Assembly: GCA_949358305.1 (NCBI GenBank)
Contig: OX442321.1
Coordinates: forward strand, 7,281,605-7,341,604
DNA from: Strigamia acuminata
Lineage: Eukaryota > Arthropoda > Chilopoda > Geophilomorpha > Linotaeniidae
Direction of reading: 5' to 3'
Length of the DNA: 60,000 nucleotides
Shown: positions 43,718-55,316 of the stretch, piece after piece
How the letters are laid out: the number at the start of each line of letters is the position of its first letter
Numbering within the stretch: the first letter of the stretch is position 1
Position numbers and translations under genes: made by a program
Notes under the pieces: model-generated
Database searches by the model: none
The model's input: the letters and a program-made list of their open reading frames with translations, nothing else
Told to the model about the DNA's origin: nothing

Positions 43718-44275
43718 TCCTGTTGTGACTGCTTGGACACCCAGGGGTGACCTGCGTCACTGCCACACACCACTCAGTGGCCCTAAGGTCATTCCCCCTT
43801 CGCTAAGTGATATGTCCCAGTATAGGAAAGGAGGGAGCTGAGTGGTGTGGGGAGAAGACAGTAGGAGAGCGACAGCCGAGGAGAGAAGAACGCTGGGTCA
43901 CAACTGAGACGGGTGTGTAAGAAAGGTCCTGAAGCCAGCAAGAGCTGTCGTGCAGGAATTCTGCTCTGCTGACTCTGCTTTCCTCTCCAATCACCACTGC
44001 AACGCTCAGCAATGTGACAATGCGTCTGCTACAGCCTCCATGAGCGACTGCATAGGTCGTACAGGTGAGTACAAAAGAATGTTATGATTCACTGAACTCG
44101 TCATACATGGAGTTCTCACCCTGTGTGTGGCAGGTGGGTTGCCGGTGTGGCGTGCCTTTGCAGCACTGCCAACACGCCAGTAGACGGGAGTCTCCAACCC
44201 CCTGACAAACGGATTGAAGGCCAACAAGTAACAATCTGGAGTCTCTAGTATTTTATTACGTGAGTATGCGTTCAC
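43718..44275. mobile_element. Unclassified insert of about 550 bp 5' of IR D
   Basis: Copies A and B are collinear with D on both sides (GTTTCCTG before, ACAAAATTCAATACTTTGAAAG after) but lack this GC-richer stretch. D also lacks some 100 bases that A and B have just before it. Minus-strand frames of 69-89 codons have no motif. It could be a solo LTR or other element; I cannot classify it. Confidence 0.4.
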
Positions 44276-44700
44276 ACAAAATTCAATACTTTGAAAGAAA
44301 ATGGACAGTCACATGTATTTGATGCATGCAATGCAGCTAAATTGCAAAATCCATTTTTGTGTGCGACAGTCATGAAACAAATTCAAGTAAATGACTAATT
44401 TTGTCCCTAGATGGCATTGTTAGTAAAATAGCGGCATATTTAATCTAGTTAATTATATAGTTGATAAATATATAATTGATTATATAAATACAAATGTTTT
44501 ATTCGTATGTATTTTTAAGTAAAAGAATTACTATGACCAATAATAAACCAAGAATAACTAATTTCCAAGGAAATTAGTAAAACTAGACCAAAGGATTAAA
44601 CTGAGATTAAGCCACTACTCACACCTGCACACCTGCACACCTAACCTAGGAATTAAACCTAAGGTTAGGTTAGGTTAATATTAGTTTTAGTATTAGTGCA
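44276..44700. other. IR D distal 5' block and duplicated flank
   Basis: 44276-44360 carries the N-terminal block of the IR units; 44360-44640 repeats 20670-20950. At 44634-44690 there are a few TTAGG units (GGTTAGGTTAGGTTA), too few to call telomeric. No gene. Confidence 0.45.
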
Positions 44701-44704
44701 GTTA

Positions 44705-44803
44705 GCGACCATCACTTTTGTGTCGCTAAAATGACATGGTCGCTAAAATGGTGTGTCGCTAAAATGAAATCGCTAAAATGAAATTGCTAAAATGATGTAC
44801 ATC
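44705..44803. repeat. Short tandem repeat, unit about TCGCTAAAATG
   Basis: Five imperfect copies of TCGCTAAAATG occur with spacers of 2-8 bases (44725-44795). Simple repeat, no other feature seen. Confidence 0.6.
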
Positions 44804-44949
44804 CTTTTACTGAATTTACTTGGGCAAAAACATAGTTTTCATTTCTCATCAATATATACAAGTAATAAACATTTAACCTGATTAATGTCACTGAACACCC
44901 AATAATCAATATTTACAATATTCAAAAATGGACTTCACTGCTTAGCCGT

Positions 44950-45260
44950 ACTCACATTTGAAATAGTGATCGAAAGAAAATCTACAAGAAATTTGAAATT
45001 AATTTTAAATACGAGTATACACAGAAGCGTAAAATAATAAAAATCAAAATAAATTTACCAAAATAATAGAAATAACAATAATAAATAAATTTACCATTTT
45101 CCTGTTGAGATTTTAAAACGGAAATTCTGGGACAAGTGTGATACCAATTTGTTGCAGTTGTAATGCTAATATAGCTTACTAAACAAAAACAATAAATAAA
45201 CAGCAATGTATTTTTTCTTTTCAATGCTTATAAATGCATCTTCGAATTGCTGAAAGATAT
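44950..45260 (-). pseudogene. Diverged IR remnant, 5' exons
   Basis: The order of pieces matches the 5' part of the IR copies: a stretch like the 26-nt micro-exon with its GTGAGTA-type donor (44953-44985), then a region like the 63-nt exon (AGTAAGCT...TAGC...CAACAAATT, 45125-45190), then TGCATCTTCGAA (45235-45246) like the 51-nt exon. It is more diverged than copies A-F. A 80-codon minus-strand frame across it is not continuous with an IR. Confidence 0.45.
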
Positions 45261-46169
45261 TGCGGAGTGCAGACTAAAATCCATGTACTCGTGAATGAGA
45301 AACAACAAGTAATCTACCGCAATCGACTGCACAACCCCCCCCCCCCCCCAAAAAAAAGAGAAAACGACATAAAAATGTGATTACTCTGTATACTTTTCTC
45401 AGCGGCATAAAAGTAATTGATGAGGTCATTATGTTAACCTACTTTTTTTGTAAGTATAGAGTTCTGACTCAAACTAAATTACACGAGTTTAGATAACGAA
45501 ATAAATTTATGTTTACACTTGTCACACGGCAGGATTAATCGTTTCCTAATCTGTTATCCCAATGTCAGTTTGTCTGAGCTTAATTTACGTTGCTTTTTGT
45601 ATCACACTATAAATTTAAAATGTCGTATCACGAAAGGAACGATTTGCTAGCTAACATTTACACACTCGTTTTTTTGCCTCCACACATTACAGATCACAGG
45701 CGGGTCCACCAAAAAGGTGCCCGATCTAGCAAGACTTTGCTTTATATTCTAATTTCTAACGATTCAACTATCAAGTGTAATGACACTTTTATAAGTACAT
45801 AAAAGAGACCTACATTGATATATACGAGTGTATCACCAATTAATGCAAACCGTTACATCTATCTCATTAGATTTAGCTCAATATTTCGTCTGTGATGTGC
45901 AAGCACTGAGCAAGTGAAAATCAAATTATCCATTAAACTTTGCAGTGAATGCTTAGTGCAGACTGAATATGCTTTATTGCAAGAGGACTTATTTACCAAG
46001 TAGGGAAGAAAAAGAAGTTTGGGTCATAAGATAAGACAGGATTTTGCAATTTCCACCCCTAAACATCCATTCTTAATTTCCCTTTTTTTCTAAGAATGGC
46101 AAACATTTCTTCCTTTCGACAGATTAAAATCTCACTATTAAAACCTACAACATCCCAACCATATTTACC
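45261..46169. other. Intergenic, no gene recognised
   Basis: AT-rich with a run of about 16 C at 45336-45351 followed by A. A 70-codon plus-strand frame at 45590-45802 has no motif or splice context. Confidence 0.4.
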
Positions 46170-46488
46170 CAGCATACACGAAGCCAATTGCTGCCGATAT
46201 GTCAATGAAACATAAAGCAAGTCTACAACATCAAAACTTTGCAAGATTGGGTTAAGGTTGACGCGCGAAAAACAAATGCTCTGCTCTGAAAACTGCAGCG
46301 CCACGTTGAAGAAGCGAGCGACCCCTTGACGCTTCAATGCAGCACACCGCGCACAGACGATACCTAATTAAACGTACGTTTTTATTTCCAATTTCAATAA
46401 TTTTACATCGACATTCAACTGACAATAAGCTCACGTATTACTATTTAATTAAAGTAAGAAAGTAAACTGATATATGCAATATGTGCTT

Positions 46489-46945
46489 TTAAAATCTCGC
46501 TATTAATAACTCCAGCAACCAAACTATGACCGACAACAGCATTCCACAGGCAAACAAAACGACTGGACCACGTATCTGACTAAAGGAAATTGGATAGAAT
46601 GAATTATCCTCGCCGCAGTCTTGCCGCGACTTTAAGTAATTATTAGACAACAGGTGTAATAATCCACATTCCTTCAACTGTATTATTCTGTTATGTTCAT
46701 TGAAAAACTTAATTAATAACTAAGTCTGATTACCAAAAATATGGTATATAGTTACTTTTGATTGAAAAATCCCTTGTAAGCAAAATGTTTTGAAAAAGCC
46801 AGTAGCACAAACATACTGACCACAGGCTTTTCAGCAACTGCTAAACTACAGTTTGTCACTAAAAGTTCTGGTAAAAGATGTCCAGCTTTTTGCCCAAATA
46901 CTGCGTCAATTCCTTCCATCGCATTTTTCACTTTCAGATATGATA
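46489..46945 (-). pseudogene. Ionotropic receptor copy E, last two exons only
   Basis: Exon 46489-46687 (LKECGLLHLLSN..., last helix GPVVLFACGMLLSVIV) and most of the S2 exon from 46756 are intact and open, but the S2 exon breaks off at about 46940 in a GATATGATAGATATGAT repeat. Beyond it comes the duplicated flank that also precedes the gypsy fossil near IR C. The copy was cut when the C/F segment was duplicated into it. The 3' flank (46170-46488) is of the A/B type. Confidence 0.8.
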
Positions 46946-47411
46946 TGATGATATGATAGATATGATAGAATTTGACACCATATTAACATTCATCGTAATT
47001 ACAGATTGGTTAAATACCAATTTTTTTAACACAGTATTCAATTGATTCTGTGGTTTTTGATGTTTTTATAAACAGAGCACCGCAGGAATGCGTCACGTTA
47101 AACAAATGCGCAGCGCGCGCGATTATGCGGGATCAGGGGATGTAATCAGCAATGAGTGTTTTAATCTTGTATCTTTGTTGGAATAAAATAAAATCACTTG
47201 TAACATTTCATCATTACGAATTGCATCGTGTTAAATTTATTTCCAACACTAATGAGTAATGACTTTAAAATAGGGGTGGATCTAGAAACAGTTCAGAGGG
47301 AGGCCACTGGTGTCTGAACATGGCAGATGCCCCCCTCCTCAGTAATCTTTTTGAATTTTGTGCCATGACCGTCCAGAAAATCCCAACTGGGTTACAAAGC
47401 GATGGGGATTG

Positions 47412-48025
47412 TGTTAGGGGCCGTCGTACTCGGTGCAACATGCGTAAGAGAAATGTTGCGCTTAGTAATAATACAGGGTGGTTTAAAAGTATGATTCACA
47501 GTAAATAATTCCCAAACCGTTTTAGATTTTAATTTAGCAAAATGTTTGTCAGGGTAGTATTTTGGGGGAAATCCAATTATGACATCCAACTTGACCTCAG
47601 AGGTCATCTTCAAGATCATCCATATTGTAACTCGAGAAGTGTGACAGATAGAGAGAAAAAGTGAATTAGAAAGTTGTAGAGCACCATCTAATTAGTCTAG
47701 AACTGTTCTTAAAAAAATTATCTCTTACTGAAAAGTTTTGAGAAAAAAGGTTTGAAACATTAGTCTACTCAGCTTTGTAACCTATTAAACTAGAAGTTGT
47801 AGCTGCTAATACGACACTCCTACAGGAAAAAATGTAGTATTTGGAGTGTTCCGCACTTCAATTCTGTATATGTTAATTTGTGACGCTGCCGATTGCAGCG
47901 CCGCCTGTGTCGTACATATGAATAAACCACTTATGCAAATAAGCTATCAGGCTATGGTCGTGTCCTAAGTTCACTCTTGTTACATCCAACACCATCATAG
48001 AAAATCCATCTCAAAGAACACTTCA
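47412..48025 (+). mobile_element. Old gypsy-type LTR, copy without the errantivirus-like insertion
   Basis: It runs from TGTTAGGGGCCGTC to CACTTCA, homologous to 26297-26640 plus 31985-32049. At about 47959-47962 the sequence GGTCGTGTCCTAAG shows the empty site with a single GTGT. This copy instead holds an extra piece at about 47473-47785 related to foldback elements. Confidence 0.65.
47473..47785. mobile_element. Foldback-type fragment
   Basis: Begins ACAGGGTGG and contains TTAGAAAGTTGTAGAGCACC followed by TCTAATTAGTCTAGA, a box also present in the foldback elements at 22253 and 59308. The sister LTR at 26297 lacks it. Only one arm is seen. Confidence 0.45.
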
Positions 48026-48297
48026 ATTGGTGACGAGGATGGGATATCCAGTCAGCATGCATGTCTTCAGCATCGAGTAAGATTCCACATCATGCCGTTG
48101 ACGTGGAGCCGAAGCAACTCGCTTTCTACTCGAGTCGTCTGTCGATTTCATCGCCTACAACAACTGAGAATGCAGTGGACATCAAGCACGTCAAGTCATT
48201 GGTCATCGCAGTTGTGATCGCGGACACTAAGCTCTGGATGGAGTTCGACACCAGCGCTGGCGCAACCTTCATCAGCAAGAAGCAGTACAATTAATAT
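48026..48297 (+). pseudogene. Gypsy leader and protease remnant (copy next to IR F)
   Basis: Same fragment as 32050-32307: primer-site-like TTGGTGACGAGGATGGGATA, then a frame from 48061 ending in LWMEFDTSAGATFISKKQYN with a retropepsin-like DTSAG. It is cut at the IR 3' flank. Confidence 0.55.
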
Positions 48298-48422
48298 ACC
48301 GGTACACAAGTTTTTATTTCCAATTTCAAATATTATACATCGAAATTAAACTGACAATAGGCTCACGTGTCACTATTAAACTACAGTAGAAAATTAAATT
48401 GCTATACAGTATACAAAATATG

Positions 48423-48715
48423 CAGTGTTGTGTCTCGTTCACTAAGTTGTGAACGTGTTCTCGTTCGTGTTCACTAAAAATTTTTTCAAAGTGAACTAAT
48501 TTCAAGTTCATGAACTTGAATCAAAAGTTCACGTTTATTATTCACTTCACATTAAAACACTTCTTTTTAGTAAAGCAGTCTAATTCATGGCTGTTTTCGT
48601 TGTAAAAAGTGATTAAAAATGAATGTTTTGATGATGAAAACGTCATCTAAACATTTAAACTAACATTTTTGCAACCTTTTCATCATCAAACATGATGAAC
48701 TAACGAAGAATACTG
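48423..48715. mobile_element. hAT-type MITE in the 3' end of IR F
   Basis: Orthologous within the duplication to 32431-32782, 293 bp. Ends CAGTGTTGTGTC and ..AGAATACTG; flanks AAAATATG and AAAATGTG are the slightly decayed 8-bp target duplication. Confidence 0.8.
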
Positions 48716-50981
48716 AAAATGTGCTTTTGAAATCTCGCTATTAATAACTCCAGCAAACCAACTATGACCGACAATAGTATTCCACAGGCAAACAGGATTA
48801 CTGGACCATGGATCAGGCCAAACGAAATTGGATAGAAGGAATTATCCTCGCCGCAGTCTAGCCAATTCTTTAAGTAATGATTAGACAAGAGGTGTAAGAA
48901 TCCACATTCCTTCAACTTTAAGAGTCTGCCATGTTCATTAAAAAAATTAATCAATTATTAAAATTCTGGTTTTTAGAAACACGGTATAGTTACTTTTGAT
49001 TAAAAAACTCCTTGTAAACAAAATGTTTTGAAAAAGCCAGTGCCTCAAATATACTGAACACGGGCTTTTCAGCAACTGCTAAACTACAGTTTGTCACTAA
49101 CAGTTCTGGTAAAACAAATCCAGCTTTTTGCCCGATTACTGCGTCAATTCCTTCCTTCGCATTTTTCACTTTCAGATATGATGTATTGGGAAATAAACTC
49201 TGTTATTAATTAAAAAAAAAAACATGTGTTCACTGTTAATATGATTTATTGTTTTCAGTTAGACAAAACCTTAAAGTGATGTTCAGAGCCACTACTCTCT
49301 AAAATGACAGGTAAATAATCTGTATTGTAAACCATTTCTTCAATTGAGTAAAATGGAATTTTAATTTTGTTCATTGCAAACAAAGCTGTCAACTGTGAAG
49401 TGTAAACAGATAGAAGCAGCGTTGACAAGATCAGAAAAACAAAAAAACACGACTTTAATGAATGCATTGTTAGAGGTGATAAAGTGCCTGAAACAACCAT
49501 CAATAATAAATTAAATTAATTGCCTTCTAAGAAATGTCAATTGTACGTACCTACTACGACAATTGGCCACCAAAGGAGAATCTCATTTATAAAATCTACT
49601 ACACTTAGTGAAGAAGAATTTCCCATTAAAATAAGGAAAATGATTATCAAGTTGACAGTAGATATGCTTAGCCACACATTCGGGCTGTACGCTTTCAAGA
49701 AGTATGTCAGAGACCATTCACGGTAATCCAATTTTCGATACACAATTTTTAAGTCTAATGCGAACAGTGAATGCGAGAACTCAACATAGTCTCTCCTCTT
49801 TCGAGTAAGACCTACATAAGTGACAATATCCGCTGTCTAAAAAAGAAATCAAATTATTTGATTTATAGCTTATCAGCAAATATTATTTTTTTGTAATCAG
49901 GGTATTATTGACATATGGACAACAATACTTACTCCATGTACAATTTCACCCATCAATCCATTCCATTTTCCATCTCGAATTTCACCAAAAACCATCCCTT
50001 TGATTTCAGTCAACTTAAAGCTAATTTCGAAAATAAAGTTCAAACAAAATTCCATCACCATGTGATCATTACCTAATATTATAATTTGTACGAAAGATGG
50101 ACAACAGATGTCCAAAATAACCATCCATTATTACTAAATTGTTTACCTCTCTGAAGATAACATACGGCCGAAACTGCAAATTAATGTTGAAATAAAATAA
50201 AATAAAAGGGCAAAGAAGAAATATAGATCTTGCAGAATCAGAATTCGTTATATGCTTGGTTTATCTACTCACGCTTCAGTCCATGTTAATTGCTCGTAAA
50301 AATGGACGTGAACAAACTCATTTAACACGGTGCATCTAACTTATTTGTTATTTATAGAATAGTCAACGACATATCAAAATGAAGCATGACAATTGGTTCA
50401 ATTTAAAGTGATAAATTCTACAAAATCAACCTTAGCATAAGAAATGCGTACCGTAAATCCTGCTACTTCTATTGGTGTGGTACTCGTGTCAGGTTTATTC
50501 CTTGACGTAATCTTTAATTTCATAAAATGTAAAACTCGTTAGAATGGAAATTTTGTTTTTGAAGACTCGTCCAATTGTGACAATTTTCATTTCAATTAAA
50601 ACACACATTAAAAACCTTATATGGGGTTTGTGGCGGTAATAACCAGCGAATAAAAGATGAAAAATAAAGGAGTGTATTGTGTATGGTCTTTTGTAGAGTT
50701 TTAAAAGAAGCCAAAATTGGCACTTAATGCACATCTTTGCAGCGTACATACTCACTTTTAAAGTATTTTTTGAAAAGATACCTAAAAGAAAATTAGAATA
50801 ATTTTAGAATTTAAGCATTGTACAAAAAACATCACACCAGTCTGCATCGGAGAAATACCAACGGTAATTTGCGAACTCAGCTGAGTCAAATTTGTTGCGG
50901 CTGAAAAGCTTACGCAGCTTACTAAGAAGAATAAATAACGCATAAAAATAGCTCTTTTCCCACTTACTCAACTCATTTACA
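48700..50981 (-). CDS. Ionotropic receptor copy F, channel part open, 5' end lost
   Basis: Exons 50838-50900, 50756-50781, 50452-50534, 50073-50173, 49933-50020, 49551-49836, 49270-49487, 48994-49199, 48700-48925 keep family lengths and phases and are open. The region of the 51-nt exon starts at 50981, but homology ends near 51030 and its acceptor is gone, so the N-terminus is missing. As in copy C the stop is lost and the protein gains QKHIFSILR, ending in the hAT MITE. The pore-end motif reads SQLTALFAM rather than SLLTALFAT. With C it forms the youngest pair of the array. Confidence 0.72.
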
Positions 50982-51030
50982 TAGAACTGCATACAAATGC
51001 AACATCTTCAAAATCAAACAGGAGAGTTTA

Positions 51031-52012
51031 ACCAGAATTTCGACAACTTGCTGAAAGATTCTGACAACAAAGATCACAAGACTACTTGTACGTACACTAA
51101 AAGCTACTTTTTAGGCAAATAAAAATTTTGAACAGTGCGTGAGAGCGAACAACTTGGTACAAATTAAAAATGAATGAAACTGTGCTATTGATTAATAAAT
51201 TATTTATTTCTTTAATATCACATTGTAGGTCCGAAACATTTTGGCATAAATATAGTAATTATGGCCGCTATTTTGCCTCCACGTGTATTGTCCGGTGTTC
51301 AGAAGGTCTGAGACACAGTAAATATAGTAATTAGCTCTTTTCCAATTAAAAATTATACCAAATCAATATCTAATCAAAATAACACAAAGACAGGGCACAA
51401 AATTACTAGGTTCTGTGTGCACTTTTGAATTTCGTTCAGCTAAAATTCCGCTCATAATTAATGTTCGTGAGCGATGAAAATGTTGTACAAAGCTTGATCA
51501 ATAAGTCATTACCTAAGTAAAAAAAGATTCTAAACAAGCATTTTTTTTAAAATATCTGACGAAAACAAGTAAACGCTGACAGCTTTTTATTTATAATTTT
51601 GTCCACTATTTTCAACCTGAGTATCAATTTAATATTAAGATCACATTGTGGTATTAGTTGCGGAGAAATGATAACAAATTCAGCTGCAGACATTGGTCGA
51701 GATCAAAACACAGGAAAGAGCCAACACTGCGAGAAGCAACGAAAGAGAAGAAAAGTTGACGCACTTGACAAATTTTACAAGACTTAAATTACAGCAGGAG
51801 AAAATGTCATTTTAAATAAAATTTACTATTACAACACAACAATTTCCGCGCACAGAAAGACAGCCAAACACACAGGCGGAATCATTTCGTTTGCGACATG
51901 ACAACCTGAACATTCAGACTCTGAATATTCAGATTCTGAAAGTCTTGTGTACTTAGCTTAAGCAATTAAACAATCGCAATCAAGGACGCGACAGAAGTTA
52001 TGAGTGAATTTA
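51031..52012. other. Intergenic, no gene recognised
   Basis: AT-rich; a 62-codon plus-strand frame (51599-51787) ends in a basic stretch but has no motif or clear splice context. It marks the edge of the young part of the IR array. Confidence 0.4.
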
Positions 52013-52896
52013 CTACACTATACACACTATTTTTCTCAGAAAGACCTCAAACAACAGAACTATCAATGACCCCAATACTCCCGATGCATACAAAATAATT
52101 GGACCGAGCATTTGACCAAAGGAAATCGAATAGAATAAATTGTCTTCACCGCAGTCTACCCACGTGGATTTATAGCGACCGTTCCAGTAATCTATTATTC
52201 CACATTGCTTCAACTGTACGATTCTGAAAACATCCAAAATACAAACTACAACACCGTATATTATTTACCGTAAGTCTTTCGATCTTTCGATCATCGTAAC
52301 TAAACACTGGTTTTCAGCGCTGCTGCTTATAAAGAAAAATTTTCATTTTATTTTTTCATTTCATCCAAAATAAGCAGATTAATCGTTTTTCACAGCATTG
52401 TAAACCAGATGTAGCAGAAAAGACAACAAACTAAATTACTTGCGTTTGAAAAACTCCTTGTAAGCAAATTGTTTTGAAAAAGCCACTGACATTTTCACGC
52501 TGTGAATGGGTTTCGAGGCAAACGTAAAACTACAGTTTCCACTGCTTACGAACAAGGCTACATTTGCTCTAATTGCAACGAATCCAGCTTTTTGCTTGTG
52601 TACTGACTGAACTCCCTCCTTCACTGTCCTGACTGTCATATATAGTTTGTTTCTAAATGAACTCTGTCAGCAATGAAATTATTGATATATTTATTTATTT
52701 GTTTATTTATTTAAAACGCTGTACCAGCACCGGCTAAGACTACGGGTAAATAATCAGTTTTGTAAACAATTTCTTCCATTGAATGGAATGGAATTGTGGC
52801 TTTTCTCGTTGAACAAAGCAGTCAATAATAAAAAAAAAAAACAGATACGATAATCATAGAAAAGAAATGCCGACGACGGTAATTTACCGAGAACAC
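52013..52896 (-). pseudogene. Ionotropic receptor copy G, diverged and broken
   Basis: The last exon (52013-52223; IVQLKQCGIIDYWN, then GPIILYASGVLGSLIVLLFEV) and the S2 exon (52440-52663; KAGFVAIRANVALFVSSGNC, AFSKQFAYKEFF) are open with good borders. In the pore exon (about 52705-52896) the second half (IPFHSMEEIVYKTDYLPVV) is recognisable, but the M3 part is out of frame around a run of A near 52830. No M1 or S1 exons follow. It is the most distant relative in the array. Confidence 0.7.
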
Positions 52897-54283
52897 TGCA
52901 AAAAAAGATCTGATTTTCAAAATTAAATATATTTTAAAAATAATGATAAATATTAGTATAAACAATTATTTTAAATGTAATGATAAATCTATAAGAAAAT
53001 ATTACATTTATCATTCATTTATAAATTAATTTTCTAAGTTTTCAAAATATAAGGATTTTCATTTAGTTTTCACATATTTAACTAACTGTAAATATTTATA
53101 TTTATGCAATGATAAAATATGTTGATCAATGTATAAATAAATTTTTAGATTTATCCATTATTTATCAACTGGTTTTTTCAGATTAAGAGAAATAAGATTT
53201 ATCAATGAATTTAATAAACATTTATCTTTTTCAAAGGTTTTAATTTTAAGAAATTTAAAATCAGGAATTTAAAATTTAATAAATCTACATATTTCCCAAT
53301 GATTTACAGCACAATTTTCACCACCTGTAATAAATAATAGAAGCCCACATATAGTTGTTATATAATTATCAGATATCCATTCTTCAGAAAAGAATTTGCT
53401 CACCATCCCTTTTCTAGGTCAATGGCATCTTGCTTGGGCAACCTCTCTTACACTGCAGCTTAGGGTCACAATTTACTTTCAGTTTATTATTAGTGTTTCC
53501 TCATTAATTAGAATGCGGTTACACATTTCCACAGAATACAGACTTACTACTCAATCTTAAATAAAATAAAGTAATTATTTAATTTAATTTAATTTGTAAT
53601 TTAAACTATTATTACTTACAACTTAATTAGAAAATTGATCATTAAATTAAACTGGTCTAACTAAGAGATAAACAATAAAATTTAATAATGGAATAAATTT
53701 ATTCAATTTTTTACATAAACCCAAGAAATAATTTTTTTGAAAAATGAATTTTGTTGAATAGTAGGCTCCTGAAGTTAAATCTGAAGCCTAGCCAAACCCA
53801 ATATTCATTTGTTGTAGTATGGATTATTTGATAGACTCCTGAATTTAATCTGAAGTCCAGTCAAATAAAATATTACTACACTACTAATACTCAAAGTATT
53901 TACTAATTAGAACTTCTTCCCACATGAGGAGAATAAATGCTAGTGTGTGACCAGTGGTACTTAAATTTAATTATTATACATTCAATAAAAAAATTTAATT
54001 TCTTTAATTTTTTTGTTGAAAAATTGTTTGAAAATTATTTCAGGTTTTAGTGTCGCCCGATGTAACGTGTTTGATTTGCTGTTTTATTTAACTATGATTA
54101 TCAATTGGTTCCCTTGATTATTTACGTCGAGTTTTTTGTATTGCTTTGATGTTAGCGGCAATCACTATTATATTTACACTTCAGAGGAAAAATAAGCCCA
54201 CTTCACTGTCCAGTCAAAAATAAATTCAATTAATTGCCTGAAAATAGAAAGGAGGGTTTTTAATAAAAACCTTATCAAGAAAT
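52897..54283. other. AT-rich intergenic stretch
   Basis: No gene. An imperfect tandem pair of about 60 bp occurs at 53757-53880 (GACTCCTGAATTTAATCTGAAG-like in both). Otherwise nothing recognised. Confidence 0.4.
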
Positions 54284-55120
54284 TTAAGAAATAAGTTGGC
54301 TTATCTGATAATAAATCCCAATGAGCCGATGCGAGGTCGTTTCACAAGCACTGGTTAAGTTAGCAGTGTAAATCTGAAAGAGAATAGAGTTAATTAGATA
54401 TTTCGTGGGAGTTAAGTTGCTAAATTTGTTTACTTTCAGCGTTCTTATCCACTTCTCGCTCTTCTTCGTCCCCGCATATTTCCGAACCTAGAATGAAAAG
54501 AATTTATTTTATTAGCTAATCTGATTTAGTAACCGGCATTACATCCAATATAGACACAAAATCTACCTTGGAATCAGGATGTGTAGTCAGTTTAGGATGA
54601 GAGGTGCGAGTCGAGTCCTAAAAAGCGTTGTTATACCGCGCCTCGGTCACGTGAGCAAAGCAAGAGAGTTCGCGCTCTCTTTTCGTTGCCTGATCGCCCT
54701 ATAATCTAGCAAGTGGCGGCATTAGATGCATGATTAGCTTAGTATAGAATGTACAGTTGAATTCTTACCACAAAATGTATTCTACATCCCTGTGAATGCC
54801 CAAAAGATGTAGATGCTTGGCGGTTGAGGTGATGCTTTTGATCTCGGGCGTCCATGCTGGATTTGTGCGGGAATGCTTGTTTGACTCTGGAATTATAAAT
54901 GATATGTTTAAATATTTTTGATTGTATCAAGTTACCATTTCATTAAAGAATTGGCAGTGTATTATGTAATAAGATTTGGGAGCATTAATTTACTTTCAGT
55001 CTTGGTTGCAATCCCGAATTTATTACGATGCTGCGCTCTCATTCGCCGAAAATATTCGTCCTTGAGTTTTATGTTCTTAGGCCTATTTTCCCCGCCTTTT
55101 AGTGTTTTCGAAGCTGTTAT
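54284..55120 (-). CDS. Unrecognised small multi-exon gene
   Basis: Five minus-strand coding blocks join with GT-AG borders and matching phase: about 55120-54994 (KLKDEYFRRMRAQHRNKFG), 54884-54769 (AFPHKSSMDARDQKHH), 54617-54567 (DSTRTSHPKLTTHP), 54487-54434 (VRKYAGTKKSEKWIRTL) and 54373-54284 (IYTANLTSACETTSHR), which ends in TAA. The middle three blocks have lengths 116, 51 and 54 nt with no stop in frame. The start is not settled: an ATG lies in the first block (FRRMRAQ), or a further exon is upstream of about 55120. The product is basic, about 140 residues or more. I recognise no domain. Chance cannot be excluded, because all blocks are short. Confidence 0.45.
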
Positions 55121-55316
55121 ATTAACGTTTTTTGATCATTACTGTTTATTCATGGGCTGTATTTGTTATTGCTTTCTGTTAGTTAGAATTACCTGAATTA
55201 TTGTTAGGTTTGTCTAATTTTGTGTTACTTTGCCGGAATATCGGTTTTAATTGTGATTGTTCATTTCGGGAGTGCGGTGTCGGGTTTTATAAATGCCAAA
55301 GTCTCCTGGGCAAGAC

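Noticed and set aside
44634-44690. TTAGG-like units, possible telomeric array
   Set aside because: Only about three units; too short and within ordinary sequence.
46059-46337. 92-codon minus-strand frame next to IR E
   Set aside because: The homologous flanks of copies A and B do not keep it open, so it is not a conserved coding sequence.
50804-50992. 62-codon frame starting MQFYV at the 5' end of IR F, as a possible IR start
   Set aside because: The ATG overlaps a conserved GTAAGT-type donor, and copy A has a stop in the same frame; it is intron read-through.
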